DNA of 64,000 bases, taken from Rhizobium sp. LC145 (lineage in GTDB: Bacteria > Pseudomonadota > Alphaproteobacteria > Rhizobiales > Rhizobiaceae). Location: assembly GCF_001005825.1 (NCBI RefSeq), contig NZ_LBHV01000001.1:186001-250000 (forward strand). Direction: 5' to 3'. The position numbers and the translations under genes were made by a program. The notes beneath the pieces were generated by a model. That model had not been told where the DNA came from. It ran no database searches and worked only from the letters and a program-made list of their open reading frames with translations. Shown here one piece after another: positions 52,531 to 61,241 of this stretch (position 1 is the stretch's first letter; each line of letters opens with the position of its first letter).

Positions 52531-55500
52531 TTACTGGAACTCGAAGATCTGCCGGAAGACGCCCGGCGCGATCAGCGAAAGCGGATTGACTGTCAGCTTC
52601 GGCGTGTCGAAGGGACCTTCCAGCTTGAAGGTGATGCCGAGCAAACCGCGATCGGTGCCGTTGCCGAGAAAGATGCCGATCAGCGGCAGTTCGGCAAACA
52701 GCCGGTTCAGCCCGTAGGCCGGCATGAAGGTACCGGTCATACCCATATTGCCCCCGGCATCGCGCAACACGCCCTGGAAGGTCGCGCCGATCTGCTCGCC
52801 GCGCACGACGCCGTTGTCGACCGCGAGCGATCCGTTGCGGTAGACGAGCCGGGCGAAGCCGCGCTGGAACTTGGCGGAGCTGACGTCGATATCCCGCTTG
52901 ACCGCCGAGTTGAGGCTGCGGCCATCCTTGCCCACCGGCGTGGACACCATGGATTGAAGCCGGGATTCATTGACCAGGGAGAAGCTGCGGACATCGATCG
53001 AGCCGCCCCAGGCGCCGCCCTGCTGCGCCCTCAGCCGCAGGTTCAGAAGACCGCCACGCATGTTGTTGTAAAGGTCCATGAAGCGGGCGACCGCGCCCGC
53101 GTCTCCGCTGGTGATCGAGATCGTGTTGCCGCGGCTCATCTCGCTCACCACTGCCTGGCCGCTGCCCGTCACACCGGAAAAATCGGCCGAGGAGACCTCA
53201 CCGTCGCGAACGGAAAACAGAAGCGAGACGTTGGAAAGGCTTTCGTCGCCGAAACCGATCATCCGGTCGAGCTTGGCGCGAATGGTTGCCCTGCCGGCGT
53301 CGTCCTTGTTTCCTCCGTTGTCGGCCTTCAGCCGTGTGATGACAGGCCTGATGTCCGCCACCGCTCCCGAGATCGAGATGTCATAGGCCCCTTTTGCCCG
53401 CTTGACCGCAACGCTGTAATCATCGGCGGGCGAGAGCCGCACCCGAGAGAATTCCGCGGCCGTCAGTCCGTCGTCGACGAGCGTCAGATTTCCGCGAGCG
53501 CCGAAGCCGTCCCCCTTCAGGTCGAAATTGCGGACATCCGCGCGGCTACCCTCGCTCGAGAGCTCGAACTTCGCCGTGGCGCCGATGCCGCTGCCCTTTG
53601 TCCAGCCAAGCCACGGCACCGAAAGCGTCGCGCGCGTCAGATCGAGCGCCACCGCCTGCCTGTGCTCGTCGAGCCATGTCAGCTCGGCCGCGATCGTGCC
53701 CTCCACGATATCGGAAAGCCCAGGCGCCAAGCGCTCGCGTTGCTCGTCATTGAGCGTGGCCTTGATGACCCGCTCGCGTTGGACCTTGGATGCCGTCCCC
53801 ACCGGCTCCACGAGCTTGATATCGGCCGGAACATCGTCGACCGTGCCCTTGACCGTAAGCCGCGCCGCCTCGGTATCGACATCGAATGTACCGGTGAGCC
53901 CGCCGAACCGTCGACCGGAAAGCTCCGGCAGAAGGTCGACGTCGTCAAGATTGAGATGGGCATTCCAGGTCGGCTTCGGCGGGTTCTGATTGGAAATCAG
54001 ACCGAAACGCGCCTTGATATCCGCCTTGGCGCCCCCGGCGAAATCCTCCGGCTTGAACCCGGTCCCTTTCAGCGCGTTGATCGGCTGGAAATTTGCAAGT
54101 TCCGTCAGGGCGTCAGCCGAGCCCGATACCTTGACAGCGAGATCGGCCATCAGCGGCTTGGTGTAGGTCGAGGCAATGGCGAAGGTTCCGCCATCCACGG
54201 TCACCCCGCGTCCGGAAGGGAAATAGGACCTGGCGTTTGCGACGGAGACGTTCAATGCCTCGCCCTTCAGATCGAAATGCCCGGTTATGTCGCGCAGCGG
54301 GGGAATGTGGCCCGGCAGGTCCAATCGCGCGTCGGCAATATCGAAGCTGATCCGAAGCTCGTCCTCATCGAGCTCCAGCGGAATGCCCGGTCCATGCATC
54401 CGGCCGGCCGGAATGAAGACGGCGATCGAGCCGTTGGTGACGGTGCCGCCGAACATGTTTTCGGCGACCCAGGTACGCGGGTTCCTGGCCATCCAGAACG
54501 GCCATAGCTGCTTGACCCCCGTGACCTCCATGCTCGGGAGACGGGCGCCGAAGCTGATCTCAGGTGATTGTTCGCCGAAGCGGATCATCAGCGAGCCGGC
54601 CATGGTGCCGCGCGGGCTGGAAACCAGCATGTCGTCCACCTGCAGTTCGCGCGCCGCCGACAGATACCGCCCGCCGGCCTTCAGGTCGAACCGCGTCGGC
54701 TCCTCGGTGGAATTCTCGGCCGCCGCCACGCCGCCGCTGACGAGCAGATCGAGGCCGTATCCCGGCCGCGTCTCATTCGGATCGAGCCTGTTGAGGTCGA
54801 CGACGGCTCCAGTGATCGGCAGGCTGGTCGGGCCGAAACGCGCCTGCGACTTCAATATCTCGATGGAATTCTTTGCGAAGTCGTAGGCGACATTAATCTC
54901 CGCGCCGGAGAATTCCTGCGCCACACCGTCGAAATAGAATTCGCCCGGCGACTGGCGCAATACCGCGGAGATGCGCGGCTCGGAATTTTCCCTGGCGCGG
55001 ACGGCGGAGAGATCGAGATCCAGAGAGCCGGTCAGCCCCTCGCGTGGCGCTCCGTTCTCCATCCGCTGCAGCAGGAAGGGCGTCGCATCGAGGCCCGTCA
55101 GCTTTGCCGAAAGCGAGCTTGCCACGCCGTTGACGGCATTTGCCGTAGCGGTGAGCTGTGCCGGCCGGCCGTCCAGGCTCACCTCCCCTTTGACCTCGAT
55201 CACGCTCTGCTCGCTGCGCGTCACCACCAGGCCATCGACGACCAGGGTGAGCGGCTTCTCGCCGGGCGCAGCGGGGAAGACCAGATCGATGCCCGAAATG
55301 GTCATCGAATCCGTACCGGTCCGTTCGATGAGGCCGTTCGCCTCGTCGAGGCGCTGGAAAGCCTGTTCGAGAATGGCGGGCATGGCATCGACCCGCACTT
55401 GCGACAAGGGGACCGGATCGCCGGAAGGCAGATGCGCCATGTCGATGCTGATGGCATCTGCCTCGATATGCTTGATGGAAACGCGCCCAGCGATCAGCGC

Positions 55501-55920
55501 GAGCGGATCGATCGCGATACGCATGGCGCCTGCGCGGCTGAAATGTTCGCCGCTCGCCTTCTCGACGATATCCACGTCTCGCGCCTCCAGCGCCAGACGC
55601 AGGCTCGAATCGAAACGGAGCACTGTCGAGCCGACGGTCGCCGCGTAGCGCGGGCCGATCGCATCGTTGAGGGCAGCTTGCGCGCGAGCAGAAAGGGTAC
55701 TGTCCACCGCCCCACCTTCGATGGCGAAGATTGCGCTGCCGCAGGCAAGCAGCACCAGCAGCAGGAAAAGTGCCACTATCTTGCAGGTGCGCTTCACGCG
55801 GGAGCGCGGCGCCGGGCAATGGACGATGATGGGATCCTCGGTCTGCGCAGAGGGAAGTTCATGCAGCGGAACGATTTCATCCCGGCTGAAGCTGACCCTT
55901 TCTCCGCGAATTTCCGCCAT
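52531..55920 (-). CDS. Large AsmA/YhdP-like (DUF3971) envelope protein
   Basis: The 1129-residue protein has a cytoplasmic N terminus, one membrane helix (about 46-66, CKIVALFLLLVLLACGSAIF) and a very long periplasmic region of beta-rich repeats. It closes with a DUF3971/AsmA_2-type end (FQGVLRDAGGNMGMTGTFMP, ELPLIGIFLGNGTDRGLLGITFKLEGPF). AsmA-like proteins such as YhdP and TamB bridge the periplasm and are implicated in phospholipid transport to the outer membrane. The open frame reaches 56109, inside prxQ; ATG 55920 with AGGA upstream is preferred. Single gene, divergent from prxQ. Confidence 0.88.
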   Translation of the reverse strand: MAEIRGERVSFSRDEIVPLHELPSAQTEDPIIVHCPAPRSRVKRTCKIVALFLLLVLLACGSAIFAIEGGAVDSTLSARAQAALNDAIGPRYAATVGSTVLRFDSSLRLALEARDVDIVEKASGEHFSRAGAMRIAIDPLALIAGRVSIKHIEADAISIDMAHLPSGDPVPLSQVRVDAMPAILEQAFQRLDEANGLIERTGTDSMTISGIDLVFPAAPGEKPLTLVVDGLVVTRSEQSVIEVKGEVSLDGRPAQLTATANAVNGVASSLSAKLTGLDATPFLLQRMENGAPREGLTGSLDLDLSAVRARENSEPRISAVLRQSPGEFYFDGVAQEFSGAEINVAYDFAKNSIEILKSQARFGPTSLPITGAVVDLNRLDPNETRPGYGLDLLVSGGVAAAENSTEEPTRFDLKAGGRYLSAARELQVDDMLVSSPRGTMAGSLMIRFGEQSPEISFGARLPSMEVTGVKQLWPFWMARNPRTWVAENMFGGTVTNGSIAVFIPAGRMHGPGIPLELDEDELRISFDIADARLDLPGHIPPLRDITGHFDLKGEALNVSVANARSYFPSGRGVTVDGGTFAIASTYTKPLMADLAVKVSGSADALTELANFQPINALKGTGFKPEDFAGGAKADIKARFGLISNQNPPKPTWNAHLNLDDVDLLPELSGRRFGGLTGTFDVDTEAARLTVKGTVDDVPADIKLVEPVGTASKVQRERVIKATLNDEQRERLAPGLSDIVEGTIAAELTWLDEHRQAVALDLTRATLSVPWLGWTKGSGIGATAKFELSSEGSRADVRNFDLKGDGFGARGNLTLVDDGLTAAEFSRVRLSPADDYSVAVKRAKGAYDISISGAVADIRPVITRLKADNGGNKDDAGRATIRAKLDRMIGFGDESLSNVSLLFSVRDGEVSSADFSGVTGSGQAVVSEMSRGNTISITSGDAGAVARFMDLYNNMRGGLLNLRLRAQQGGAWGGSIDVRSFSLVNESRLQSMVSTPVGKDGRSLNSAVKRDIDVSSAKFQRGFARLVYRNGSLAVDNGVVRGEQIGATFQGVLRDAGGNMGMTGTFMPAYGLNRLFAELPLIGIFLGNGTDRGLLGITFKLEGPFDTPKLTVNPLSLIAPGVFRQIFEFQ

Positions 55921-56044
55921 ATGTTCCTGAGAATCCGGTATACCCAATCGCGCCCAGAATCCGACTGATCTGGACGTTCGCGCGGCCACTATATATCGAT
56001 TGCGGCGACAATCACTCAATATACTGGCGAAAGAAAGGAATTTG

Positions 56045-56512
56045 ATGTCGGATTTGGCGATCGGCGATGTGGCCCCGGACTTCTCCCTGCCCCGCGACGG
56101 AGGCGGCACCGTTTCCTTAAGCGATTTTCGCGGCCGTCCGGTCGTACTCTACTTCTATCCGAAGGACGACACGACCGCCTGCACGGCCGAATCGATCGCC
56201 TTCACAACTCTCCTCCCGGAATTCGAGGCAGCAGGCGCGGCCGTGATCGGCATCTCCCCGGATTCCGTCGCCAGGCACGACAAATTCGCGAAAAAACATG
56301 GTCTTTCCGTCGTCCTCGGTTCGGACGAAGAGACGGCGGTCGCCAATCTCTACGGCGTCTGGAAGGAGAAAAGCATGTATGGGCGCACCTTCATGGGCAT
56401 CGTGCGCACCACCTTCCTGATCGGTGCCGACGGGCGGATCGCCAAAATCTGGCCGAAGGTCAAGGTCGCCGGCCACGCCGAAGAGGTTCTGGCTGCCGCA
56501 AAGGCACTTTGA
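56045..56512 (+). CDS. bcp: Peroxiredoxin of the PrxQ/Bcp family lacking the usual resolving cysteine
   Basis: Thiol peroxidase of 155 residues with PrxQ features (GDVAPDFSLPRDGG, VVLYFYPKDDTTACT). The peroxidatic Cys46 is present in TTACT. The resolving Cys five residues later in typical Bcp is Ile51 here, so this is a 1-Cys type or uses another reductant. No other Cys is visible in the chain. ATG 56045 gives MSDLAIGDVAP. The DUF455 gene starts 13 bases downstream, so the two are probably cotranscribed. Confidence 0.92.
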   Translation: MSDLAIGDVAPDFSLPRDGGGTVSLSDFRGRPVVLYFYPKDDTTACTAESIAFTTLLPEFEAAGAAVIGISPDSVARHDKFAKKHGLSVVLGSDEETAVANLYGVWKEKSMYGRTFMGIVRTTFLIGADGRIAKIWPKVKVAGHAEEVLAAAKAL

Positions 56513-56525
56513 AGCGGAGTTTCAT

Positions 56526-57353
56526 ATGCCGGGGGAATTCTCGATCACCTCGCTGCGCGGCGGCGCGACCGCCGCAATCGCCTCGCCGGATCTCGATATC
56601 AAGACGCGGCTTGCCCAGGAGACTGCAACGCGCTGGTTCGAGCGCAGGCTTTCGTTGCGATCGCCACTCGATCCGCCGCTGCCCGATCGTCCCGGCCGGC
56701 CAGAAAAGCCCGAACTCGTTCCTCCCAAGGCCGTGGAGAAGCGCTCGCTTCACACCACGAACGGCCGCATCGCGCTCCTGCACGCGATCGCCCATATCGA
56801 ACTCAATGCGGTCGATCTGGCGCTCGACATCGTCGCGCGGTTTGCGACCGAACCGGTGCCAAACTCCTTCTTCGACGGCTGGATGCAGGTCGCTTTCGAG
56901 GAGGCAAAACATTTCCGCATGGTTCGCGCGCGGCTTAACGACATGGGCGCCGACTATGGGGACATGCCCGCCCATGACGGGCTCTGGCAGGCGGCGCATT
57001 CCACCCGCAACGATCTCACGGCAAGGCTTGCCGTGGTGCCGCTCATCCTGGAGGCGCGCGGCCTCGACGTCACGCCATCGCTCCAGGCGAAGATGCGCGA
57101 GACCGGCGATCTCGAAAGTGCCGCGGTGCTCGACGTCATTTACAACGACGAAAAGGGCCATGTGGCGATCGGCGCGAAGTGGTTCCGGTTTCTCTGCGCC
57201 CGCGAGCGCAAGGACCCGGCGGCGACGTTCAAGGAGCTCGTGAGGTCCAATTTCCGAGGTTCGCTGAAGCCTCCCTTCAACGATCTCGCCCGCGCCGAGG
57301 CCGGTCTCACGCCCTCCTTCTATCGATCGCTCACCTCCACCAGCAACGCCTGA
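56526..57353 (+). CDS. Ferritin-like DUF455 protein
   Basis: The 275-residue product matches DUF455, a ferritin-like four-helix family. Putative di-iron ligands appear in HAIAHIELNAVDLALD (E-x2-H type), FEEAKHFRMV and NDEKGHVAIG; LILEARGLDVTPS supplies another Glu. Some relatives resemble the tRNA hydroxylase MiaE, but the function is not established. GGAG precedes the ATG, and prxQ lies 13 bases upstream, a pairing that suggests iron or peroxide handling. Confidence 0.85.
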   Translation: MPGEFSITSLRGGATAAIASPDLDIKTRLAQETATRWFERRLSLRSPLDPPLPDRPGRPEKPELVPPKAVEKRSLHTTNGRIALLHAIAHIELNAVDLALDIVARFATEPVPNSFFDGWMQVAFEEAKHFRMVRARLNDMGADYGDMPAHDGLWQAAHSTRNDLTARLAVVPLILEARGLDVTPSLQAKMRETGDLESAAVLDVIYNDEKGHVAIGAKWFRFLCARERKDPAATFKELVRSNFRGSLKPPFNDLARAEAGLTPSFYRSLTSTSNA

Positions 57354-57462
57354 AGCCCGGCTGATGCTCGCCGCGCGCAGCTAAGGCTTTGTTAACCTTA
57401 AAATTGTGTAATTCCGGAACCGACAAACGGTCACTCACGAGTCGATTTTCCGGGAGAAGCAG

Positions 57463-58773
57463 GTGGCAAACCGAACCGAAAACCGTGTTTTTGGGAAGCG
57501 GAAGCATCAGCACGTCCTCATACTCGCCAGCGGCGAGAAGATCCGGCACATGACGGTTCGGCCGTGGATGGCGGCGCTGACCTTCTGCTTTCTCGGTACG
57601 ATGTCGATCGGCTACCTTGCCGCCACTACCTATCTCGTCGTTCGCGACGACCTGATCGGCGCCACGATGGCCCGCCAGGCGCGCATGCAGTACGATTACG
57701 AGGATCGCATCGCAGCCTTGCGCGCCCAGCTCGACCGCCTCACCTCCCGCCAGCTTCTCGATCAGCAGGTGGTGGAGCGTAAGGTTGAGAAGCTCCTCGA
57801 GCAGCAGAATGCGCTTTTCTCCCGTCACGGCAAGCTCGGCTCGCTCCTCGAACGTGCGGAGGAACAGGGCCTGCAGATGCCCGAGATGGAGCAGCCGGCT
57901 ACCGAAGAGACCAATGGGGAGGAGCCGGCCGGCAAACCCCGGCAAGCCGCGCTCAGCGGCGGAATCCAGGCGATCGAGAGCCTTCTGCGCGGCAAGGAGC
58001 CATCGAGCGCCGCTCCGATCGGCAATGCGCTTGCCTATGCGCCGCTCAGGGAAAACATGGCCGATCGCGCCGACCGGGTCTTTTCCCAGGTCACGCTTTC
58101 GCTGAAGGCAGTCGAAAAGGAACAATTCGCCAAGATCGCCAATCTCACGACGGATGCTTCCGAAACGGCCGCCGCCATGGCCGCCATCATGCGCCGCACG
58201 GGCGTCGAAGTCGAAACCTCGCCCCGATCGCCGGAAAAAGGTCTCGGCGGCCCGTTCGTCGAGCCGGTGACGAGCGCCGGCGCCTTCGACGCCTCGCTCA
58301 ACGAACTGGATACCGCGCTCAGCAGGCTGGAAAACGTGCGCGAGACGGCGCGCGCGCTGCCCTTCGGCAATCCCGCTCCGGGTCGCAGCGTAACCAGCCG
58401 TTTCGGCAATCGCATCGACCCCTTTCTCGGGCGGCTTGCCCTTCATGCCGGTATCGATTTTCAAGCCGAGACCGGCGCCAGAGTGCTGAGCACCGGTGCC
58501 GGCGAAGTCATCGCGGCTGGCACCTCCGGCGGTTACGGAAACATGGTCGAGATCGACCATGGCCAGGGCATCACGACCCGTTATGGCCATATGTCCCGAG
58601 TTCTCGTGAAGACCGGCGACAGGGTCGCCGCAGGCGATGTGGTCGGCCTTGCCGGCTCGACCGGGCGCTCGACCGGACCGCACGTGCATTACGAGGTGAG
58701 GCGCGACGGCAATGCCGTCGATCCAGCCCGTTTTCTCAATGCCGGCATGAAACTCATTAGTTACCTGAATTGA
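57463..58773 (+). CDS. M23-family metallopeptidase with N-terminal membrane anchor and coiled coil
   Basis: The 436-residue protein has one membrane helix (about 37-60), a coiled coil (YEDRIAALRAQLDRLTSRQLLDQQVVERKVEKLLEQQ) and a C-terminal LytM/M23 domain. The zinc and catalytic residues are present: H328-AGI-D332, GHMSR and H407-V-H409. It is therefore a probable active peptidoglycan endopeptidase, not a degenerate EnvC-type activator. GTG start. In rhizobia this class affects cell envelope and division. It is a single gene between DUF455 and the helicase. Confidence 0.9.
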   Translation: MANRTENRVFGKRKHQHVLILASGEKIRHMTVRPWMAALTFCFLGTMSIGYLAATTYLVVRDDLIGATMARQARMQYDYEDRIAALRAQLDRLTSRQLLDQQVVERKVEKLLEQQNALFSRHGKLGSLLERAEEQGLQMPEMEQPATEETNGEEPAGKPRQAALSGGIQAIESLLRGKEPSSAAPIGNALAYAPLRENMADRADRVFSQVTLSLKAVEKEQFAKIANLTTDASETAAAMAAIMRRTGVEVETSPRSPEKGLGGPFVEPVTSAGAFDASLNELDTALSRLENVRETARALPFGNPAPGRSVTSRFGNRIDPFLGRLALHAGIDFQAETGARVLSTGAGEVIAAGTSGGYGNMVEIDHGQGITTRYGHMSRVLVKTGDRVAAGDVVGLAGSTGRSTGPHVHYEVRRDGNAVDPARFLNAGMKLISYLN

Positions 58774-58970
58774 CCAAAAGCATTACTGTGAGGGCCGGAA
58801 ATATAGCCGGCTCGCCTCCATCATCATTGCGTTCACCAATATAGCTGCCGATCCGCCGAGTTTCCTTGACTTTCAGGCATTTTGGGCCTATGTCGCCGCC
58901 AGTTGTCGCGCACGCCCCGTGCATCGACCATAAGTGTTCTTCACGAACCGAAACGGAAACAGAATTCCCT

Positions 58971-60470
58971 TTGACCACATTTGCTGATCTTGGCCTGAGC
59001 CAGAAAGTCCTATCTGCTGTCACCGACGCGGGCTACACGGTGCCAACACCGATCCAGGCCGGCGCGATTCCTCATGCCCTGCAGCGCCGCGATATCTGCG
59101 GCATCGCACAGACCGGCACGGGCAAGACAGCCTCCTTCGTGCTGCCCATGTTGACGCTGCTCGAAAAGGGCCGCGCCAGGGCGCGCATGCCGCGCACGCT
59201 GATCCTCGAGCCGACGCGTGAACTCGCCGCCCAGGTGGCGGAGAACTTCGAAAAGTACGGCAGGAACCACAAGCTAAACGTCGCTCTCCTGATCGGCGGC
59301 GTATCCTTCGACGAACAGGACCGCAAGCTGGAACGGGGCGCCGACGTCCTGATCTGCACGCCCGGCCGCCTCCTCGACCATTGCGAGCGCGGCAAGCTCC
59401 TGATGACCGGCGTCGAAATCCTCGTCATCGACGAAGCCGACCGTATGCTCGACATGGGCTTCATCCCGGACATCGAGCGGATCGCCAAGATGATCCCCTT
59501 CACCCGGCAGACGCTGTTCTTCTCGGCCACCATGCCGCCGGAAATCCAGAAGCTGGCCGACCGTTTTCTGCAGAATCCGGAACGGATCGAAGTGGCGAAA
59601 CCCTCTTCGACCGCCAAGACGGTTACGCAGCGGCTTGTCGCCTCGCATACCAAGGATTACGAGAAGCGCGCCGTGCTGCGCGATCTCATCCGCGCGCAGG
59701 ACGACCTCAAGAACGCGATCATCTTCTGCAATCGCAAGAAGGACGTCGCAGACCTCTTCCGCTCGCTCGAGCGGCATGGCTTCTCAGTCGGCGCGCTGCA
59801 TGGGGACATGGACCAGCGCTCGCGCACGACCATGCTGGCCAACTTCAAGGACGGCAATATCCAGCTGCTCGTCGCCTCCGACGTCGCCGCGCGCGGCCTC
59901 GACATTCCCGACGTCAGCCACGTCTTCAACTTCGATGTTCCGATCCATGCGGAAGATTACGTCCACCGTATCGGCCGTACCGGCCGCGCGGGCCGCTCGG
60001 GCCGCTCCTTCACGATCGTTACCCGTACCGATTCCAAGTATGTCGATGCGATCCGGAAGCTGATTGGCGAAGAGATCGAGTGGCTGAACGGCGACCTTTC
60101 GGCATTGCCGCCGGCTGTGGAGAGCCGCGACGAGGGTCGTGGCCGCAAGGGCCGCGACCGTGATAAGGAACGCGGCCGCGGCAAGCGGGGTGATTCGGGT
60201 CAGAAGGCTGACGTGAAGAGCCAGGATAACCAGATTGACGCCGAAGAGGTATTGGTGGAAGCGAGAGTGGAAAACGTGAAACCGGAGCGCAAGGCCGACA
60301 ACAGGAGGCCGCAGACCGGTAACCGCAACACGCGGCAGAACCCGGCCAACGACGATCATCGCGAGCGTCGCTCCCGCCATCATCGCGATCACGACGATGG
60401 CCCGACTCCGGTCGGCTTCGGCGACGACATCCCCGCCTTCATGCTGATTGCCGCCAACGCCAAGGCGTAA
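58971..60470 (+). CDS. DEAD-box RNA helicase (RhlE-like)
   Basis: The 499-residue ATP-dependent RNA helicase has the Q motif (GYTVPTPIQAGAI), motif I AQTGTGKT at 46-53, DEAD at 154-157, SAT in FFSATMPPE, and HRIGRTGRAG. A basic Arg/Gly/Asp-rich disordered tail of about 120 residues follows, ending PVGFGDDIPAFMLI. It probably acts in ribosome assembly or RNA decay, often cold-responsive. TTG 58971 gives MTTFADLGLS, the family start; ATGs at 58866 and 58890 would add unrelated residues. The preceding 197 bases look like a long leader. Confidence 0.9.
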   Translation: MTTFADLGLSQKVLSAVTDAGYTVPTPIQAGAIPHALQRRDICGIAQTGTGKTASFVLPMLTLLEKGRARARMPRTLILEPTRELAAQVAENFEKYGRNHKLNVALLIGGVSFDEQDRKLERGADVLICTPGRLLDHCERGKLLMTGVEILVIDEADRMLDMGFIPDIERIAKMIPFTRQTLFFSATMPPEIQKLADRFLQNPERIEVAKPSSTAKTVTQRLVASHTKDYEKRAVLRDLIRAQDDLKNAIIFCNRKKDVADLFRSLERHGFSVGALHGDMDQRSRTTMLANFKDGNIQLLVASDVAARGLDIPDVSHVFNFDVPIHAEDYVHRIGRTGRAGRSGRSFTIVTRTDSKYVDAIRKLIGEEIEWLNGDLSALPPAVESRDEGRGRKGRDRDKERGRGKRGDSGQKADVKSQDNQIDAEEVLVEARVENVKPERKADNRRPQTGNRNTRQNPANDDHRERRSRHHRDHDDGPTPVGFGDDIPAFMLIAANAKA

Positions 60471-60477
60471 CCCTGCC

Positions 60478-60903
60478 ATGACGATCAGGCCGGGTATCGA
60501 TTTCCCAGGAGTCGGCGCCGGGCTCGTCATTCTGCGTGATGACGGCAAGGTACTGCTCTATCGCCGGGTGAAGGCACCCGAGGCCGGCCACTGGAATATC
60601 GTCGGCGGCAAGGTGGATCACATGGAGCCTTCGGCCGAGGCCGCCCGTCGGGAAGCCGAGGAAGAAACCGGCCTTGCAATCGGCAAGCTGGATTTTCTTT
60701 GCGCTACCGAGGAGATCATCGGCCCAGATCGCCAGCACTGGATTTCGATGATCTACGTGACCCGCGATTTTCGGGGGGAACCCAGCCTCACGGAACCCGA
60801 CAAGCTTTCCGAAATGGGCTGGTTCGATCCGAGAAACCCGCCGCAACCGCTCTCGGTCTTCTCCTCCAAAGCTTTCGAGCATCTTCAGAGCCAAATGGCC
60901 TGA
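60478..60903 (+). CDS. NUDIX hydrolase
   Basis: The 141-residue product has a full Nudix box: G44-x5-E50-x7-R58-E59-A-E-E62-E63-T-G65 (GKVDHMEPSAEAARREAEEE). GHWNIVGG precedes it. The box shows it hydrolyses a nucleoside diphosphate linked to another group; the substrate is not predictable, although the YRRVKAPEAGHWNIVGGKVD context is similar to ADP-ribose or dNTP pyrophosphatases. ATG 60478 is seven bases after the helicase stop, so cotranscription is likely. Confidence 0.88.
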   Translation: MTIRPGIDFPGVGAGLVILRDDGKVLLYRRVKAPEAGHWNIVGGKVDHMEPSAEAARREAEEETGLAIGKLDFLCATEEIIGPDRQHWISMIYVTRDFRGEPSLTEPDKLSEMGWFDPRNPPQPLSVFSSKAFEHLQSQMA

Positions 60904-60910
60904 AGATACT

Positions 60911-61237
60911 CTAACTCTTCGGTTGCGCTCGCATAGCGGCCTCGTAGGCCAGTCGCACCCATTTCGCCATGATGTCCGGATCGTCGAACGCATCCTCCGG
61001 TATCGACCAGTAGGGCATCGCCACCGGCGTCTTCTTCTTGTTCTCGTAGACCCATTGGCGGGCACCGGCCTCTTCGAATTCCGGGGCGCTCACCTCGTCC
61101 GCCTTGAGCAGCATTTCATCCCGCAATTCGATCCCGACGATCAGACCCTGGTGATAGATGCCCTTGCCGCCGAACATTCGGCGGATCGAAACCGGGCCCA
61201 GCCCTTCGAACATCTCCTCAATCGTAGCATTGTCCAC
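60911..61237 (-). CDS. TfoX/Sxy N-terminal domain protein
   Basis: The 108-residue product matches the TfoX N-terminal domain: MFEGLGPVSIRRMFGGKGIYHQGLIVGIELRDEMLLKAD and MPYWSIPEDAFDDPDIMAKW. In gammaproteobacteria Sxy/TfoX works with CRP in competence, but small stand-alone alphaproteobacterial members are uncharacterised. GTG 61237 is seven bases after AAGGGA; a GTG at 61258 would add seven residues and overlap the upstream gene. It starts four bases after the MobA-fusion stop, in the same transcript direction. Confidence 0.82.
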   Translation of the reverse strand: MDNATIEEMFEGLGPVSIRRMFGGKGIYHQGLIVGIELRDEMLLKADEVSAPEFEEAGARQWVYENKKKTPVAMPYWSIPEDAFDDPDIMAKWVRLAYEAAMRAQPKS

Positions 61238-61241
61238 GCGC

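Noticed and set aside
52516..54507. A 663-codon plus-strand open frame over the AsmA-like gene
   Set aside because: Antisense shadow of a high-GC gene, rich in Arg, Gly, His and Asp with no recognisable fold. The opposite frame has a membrane anchor and family C terminus.
58866..58970. Upstream ATG starts for the DEAD-box helicase
   Set aside because: The added residues are unlike the family N terminus and lack a ribosome site; TTG 58971 gives the expected start.
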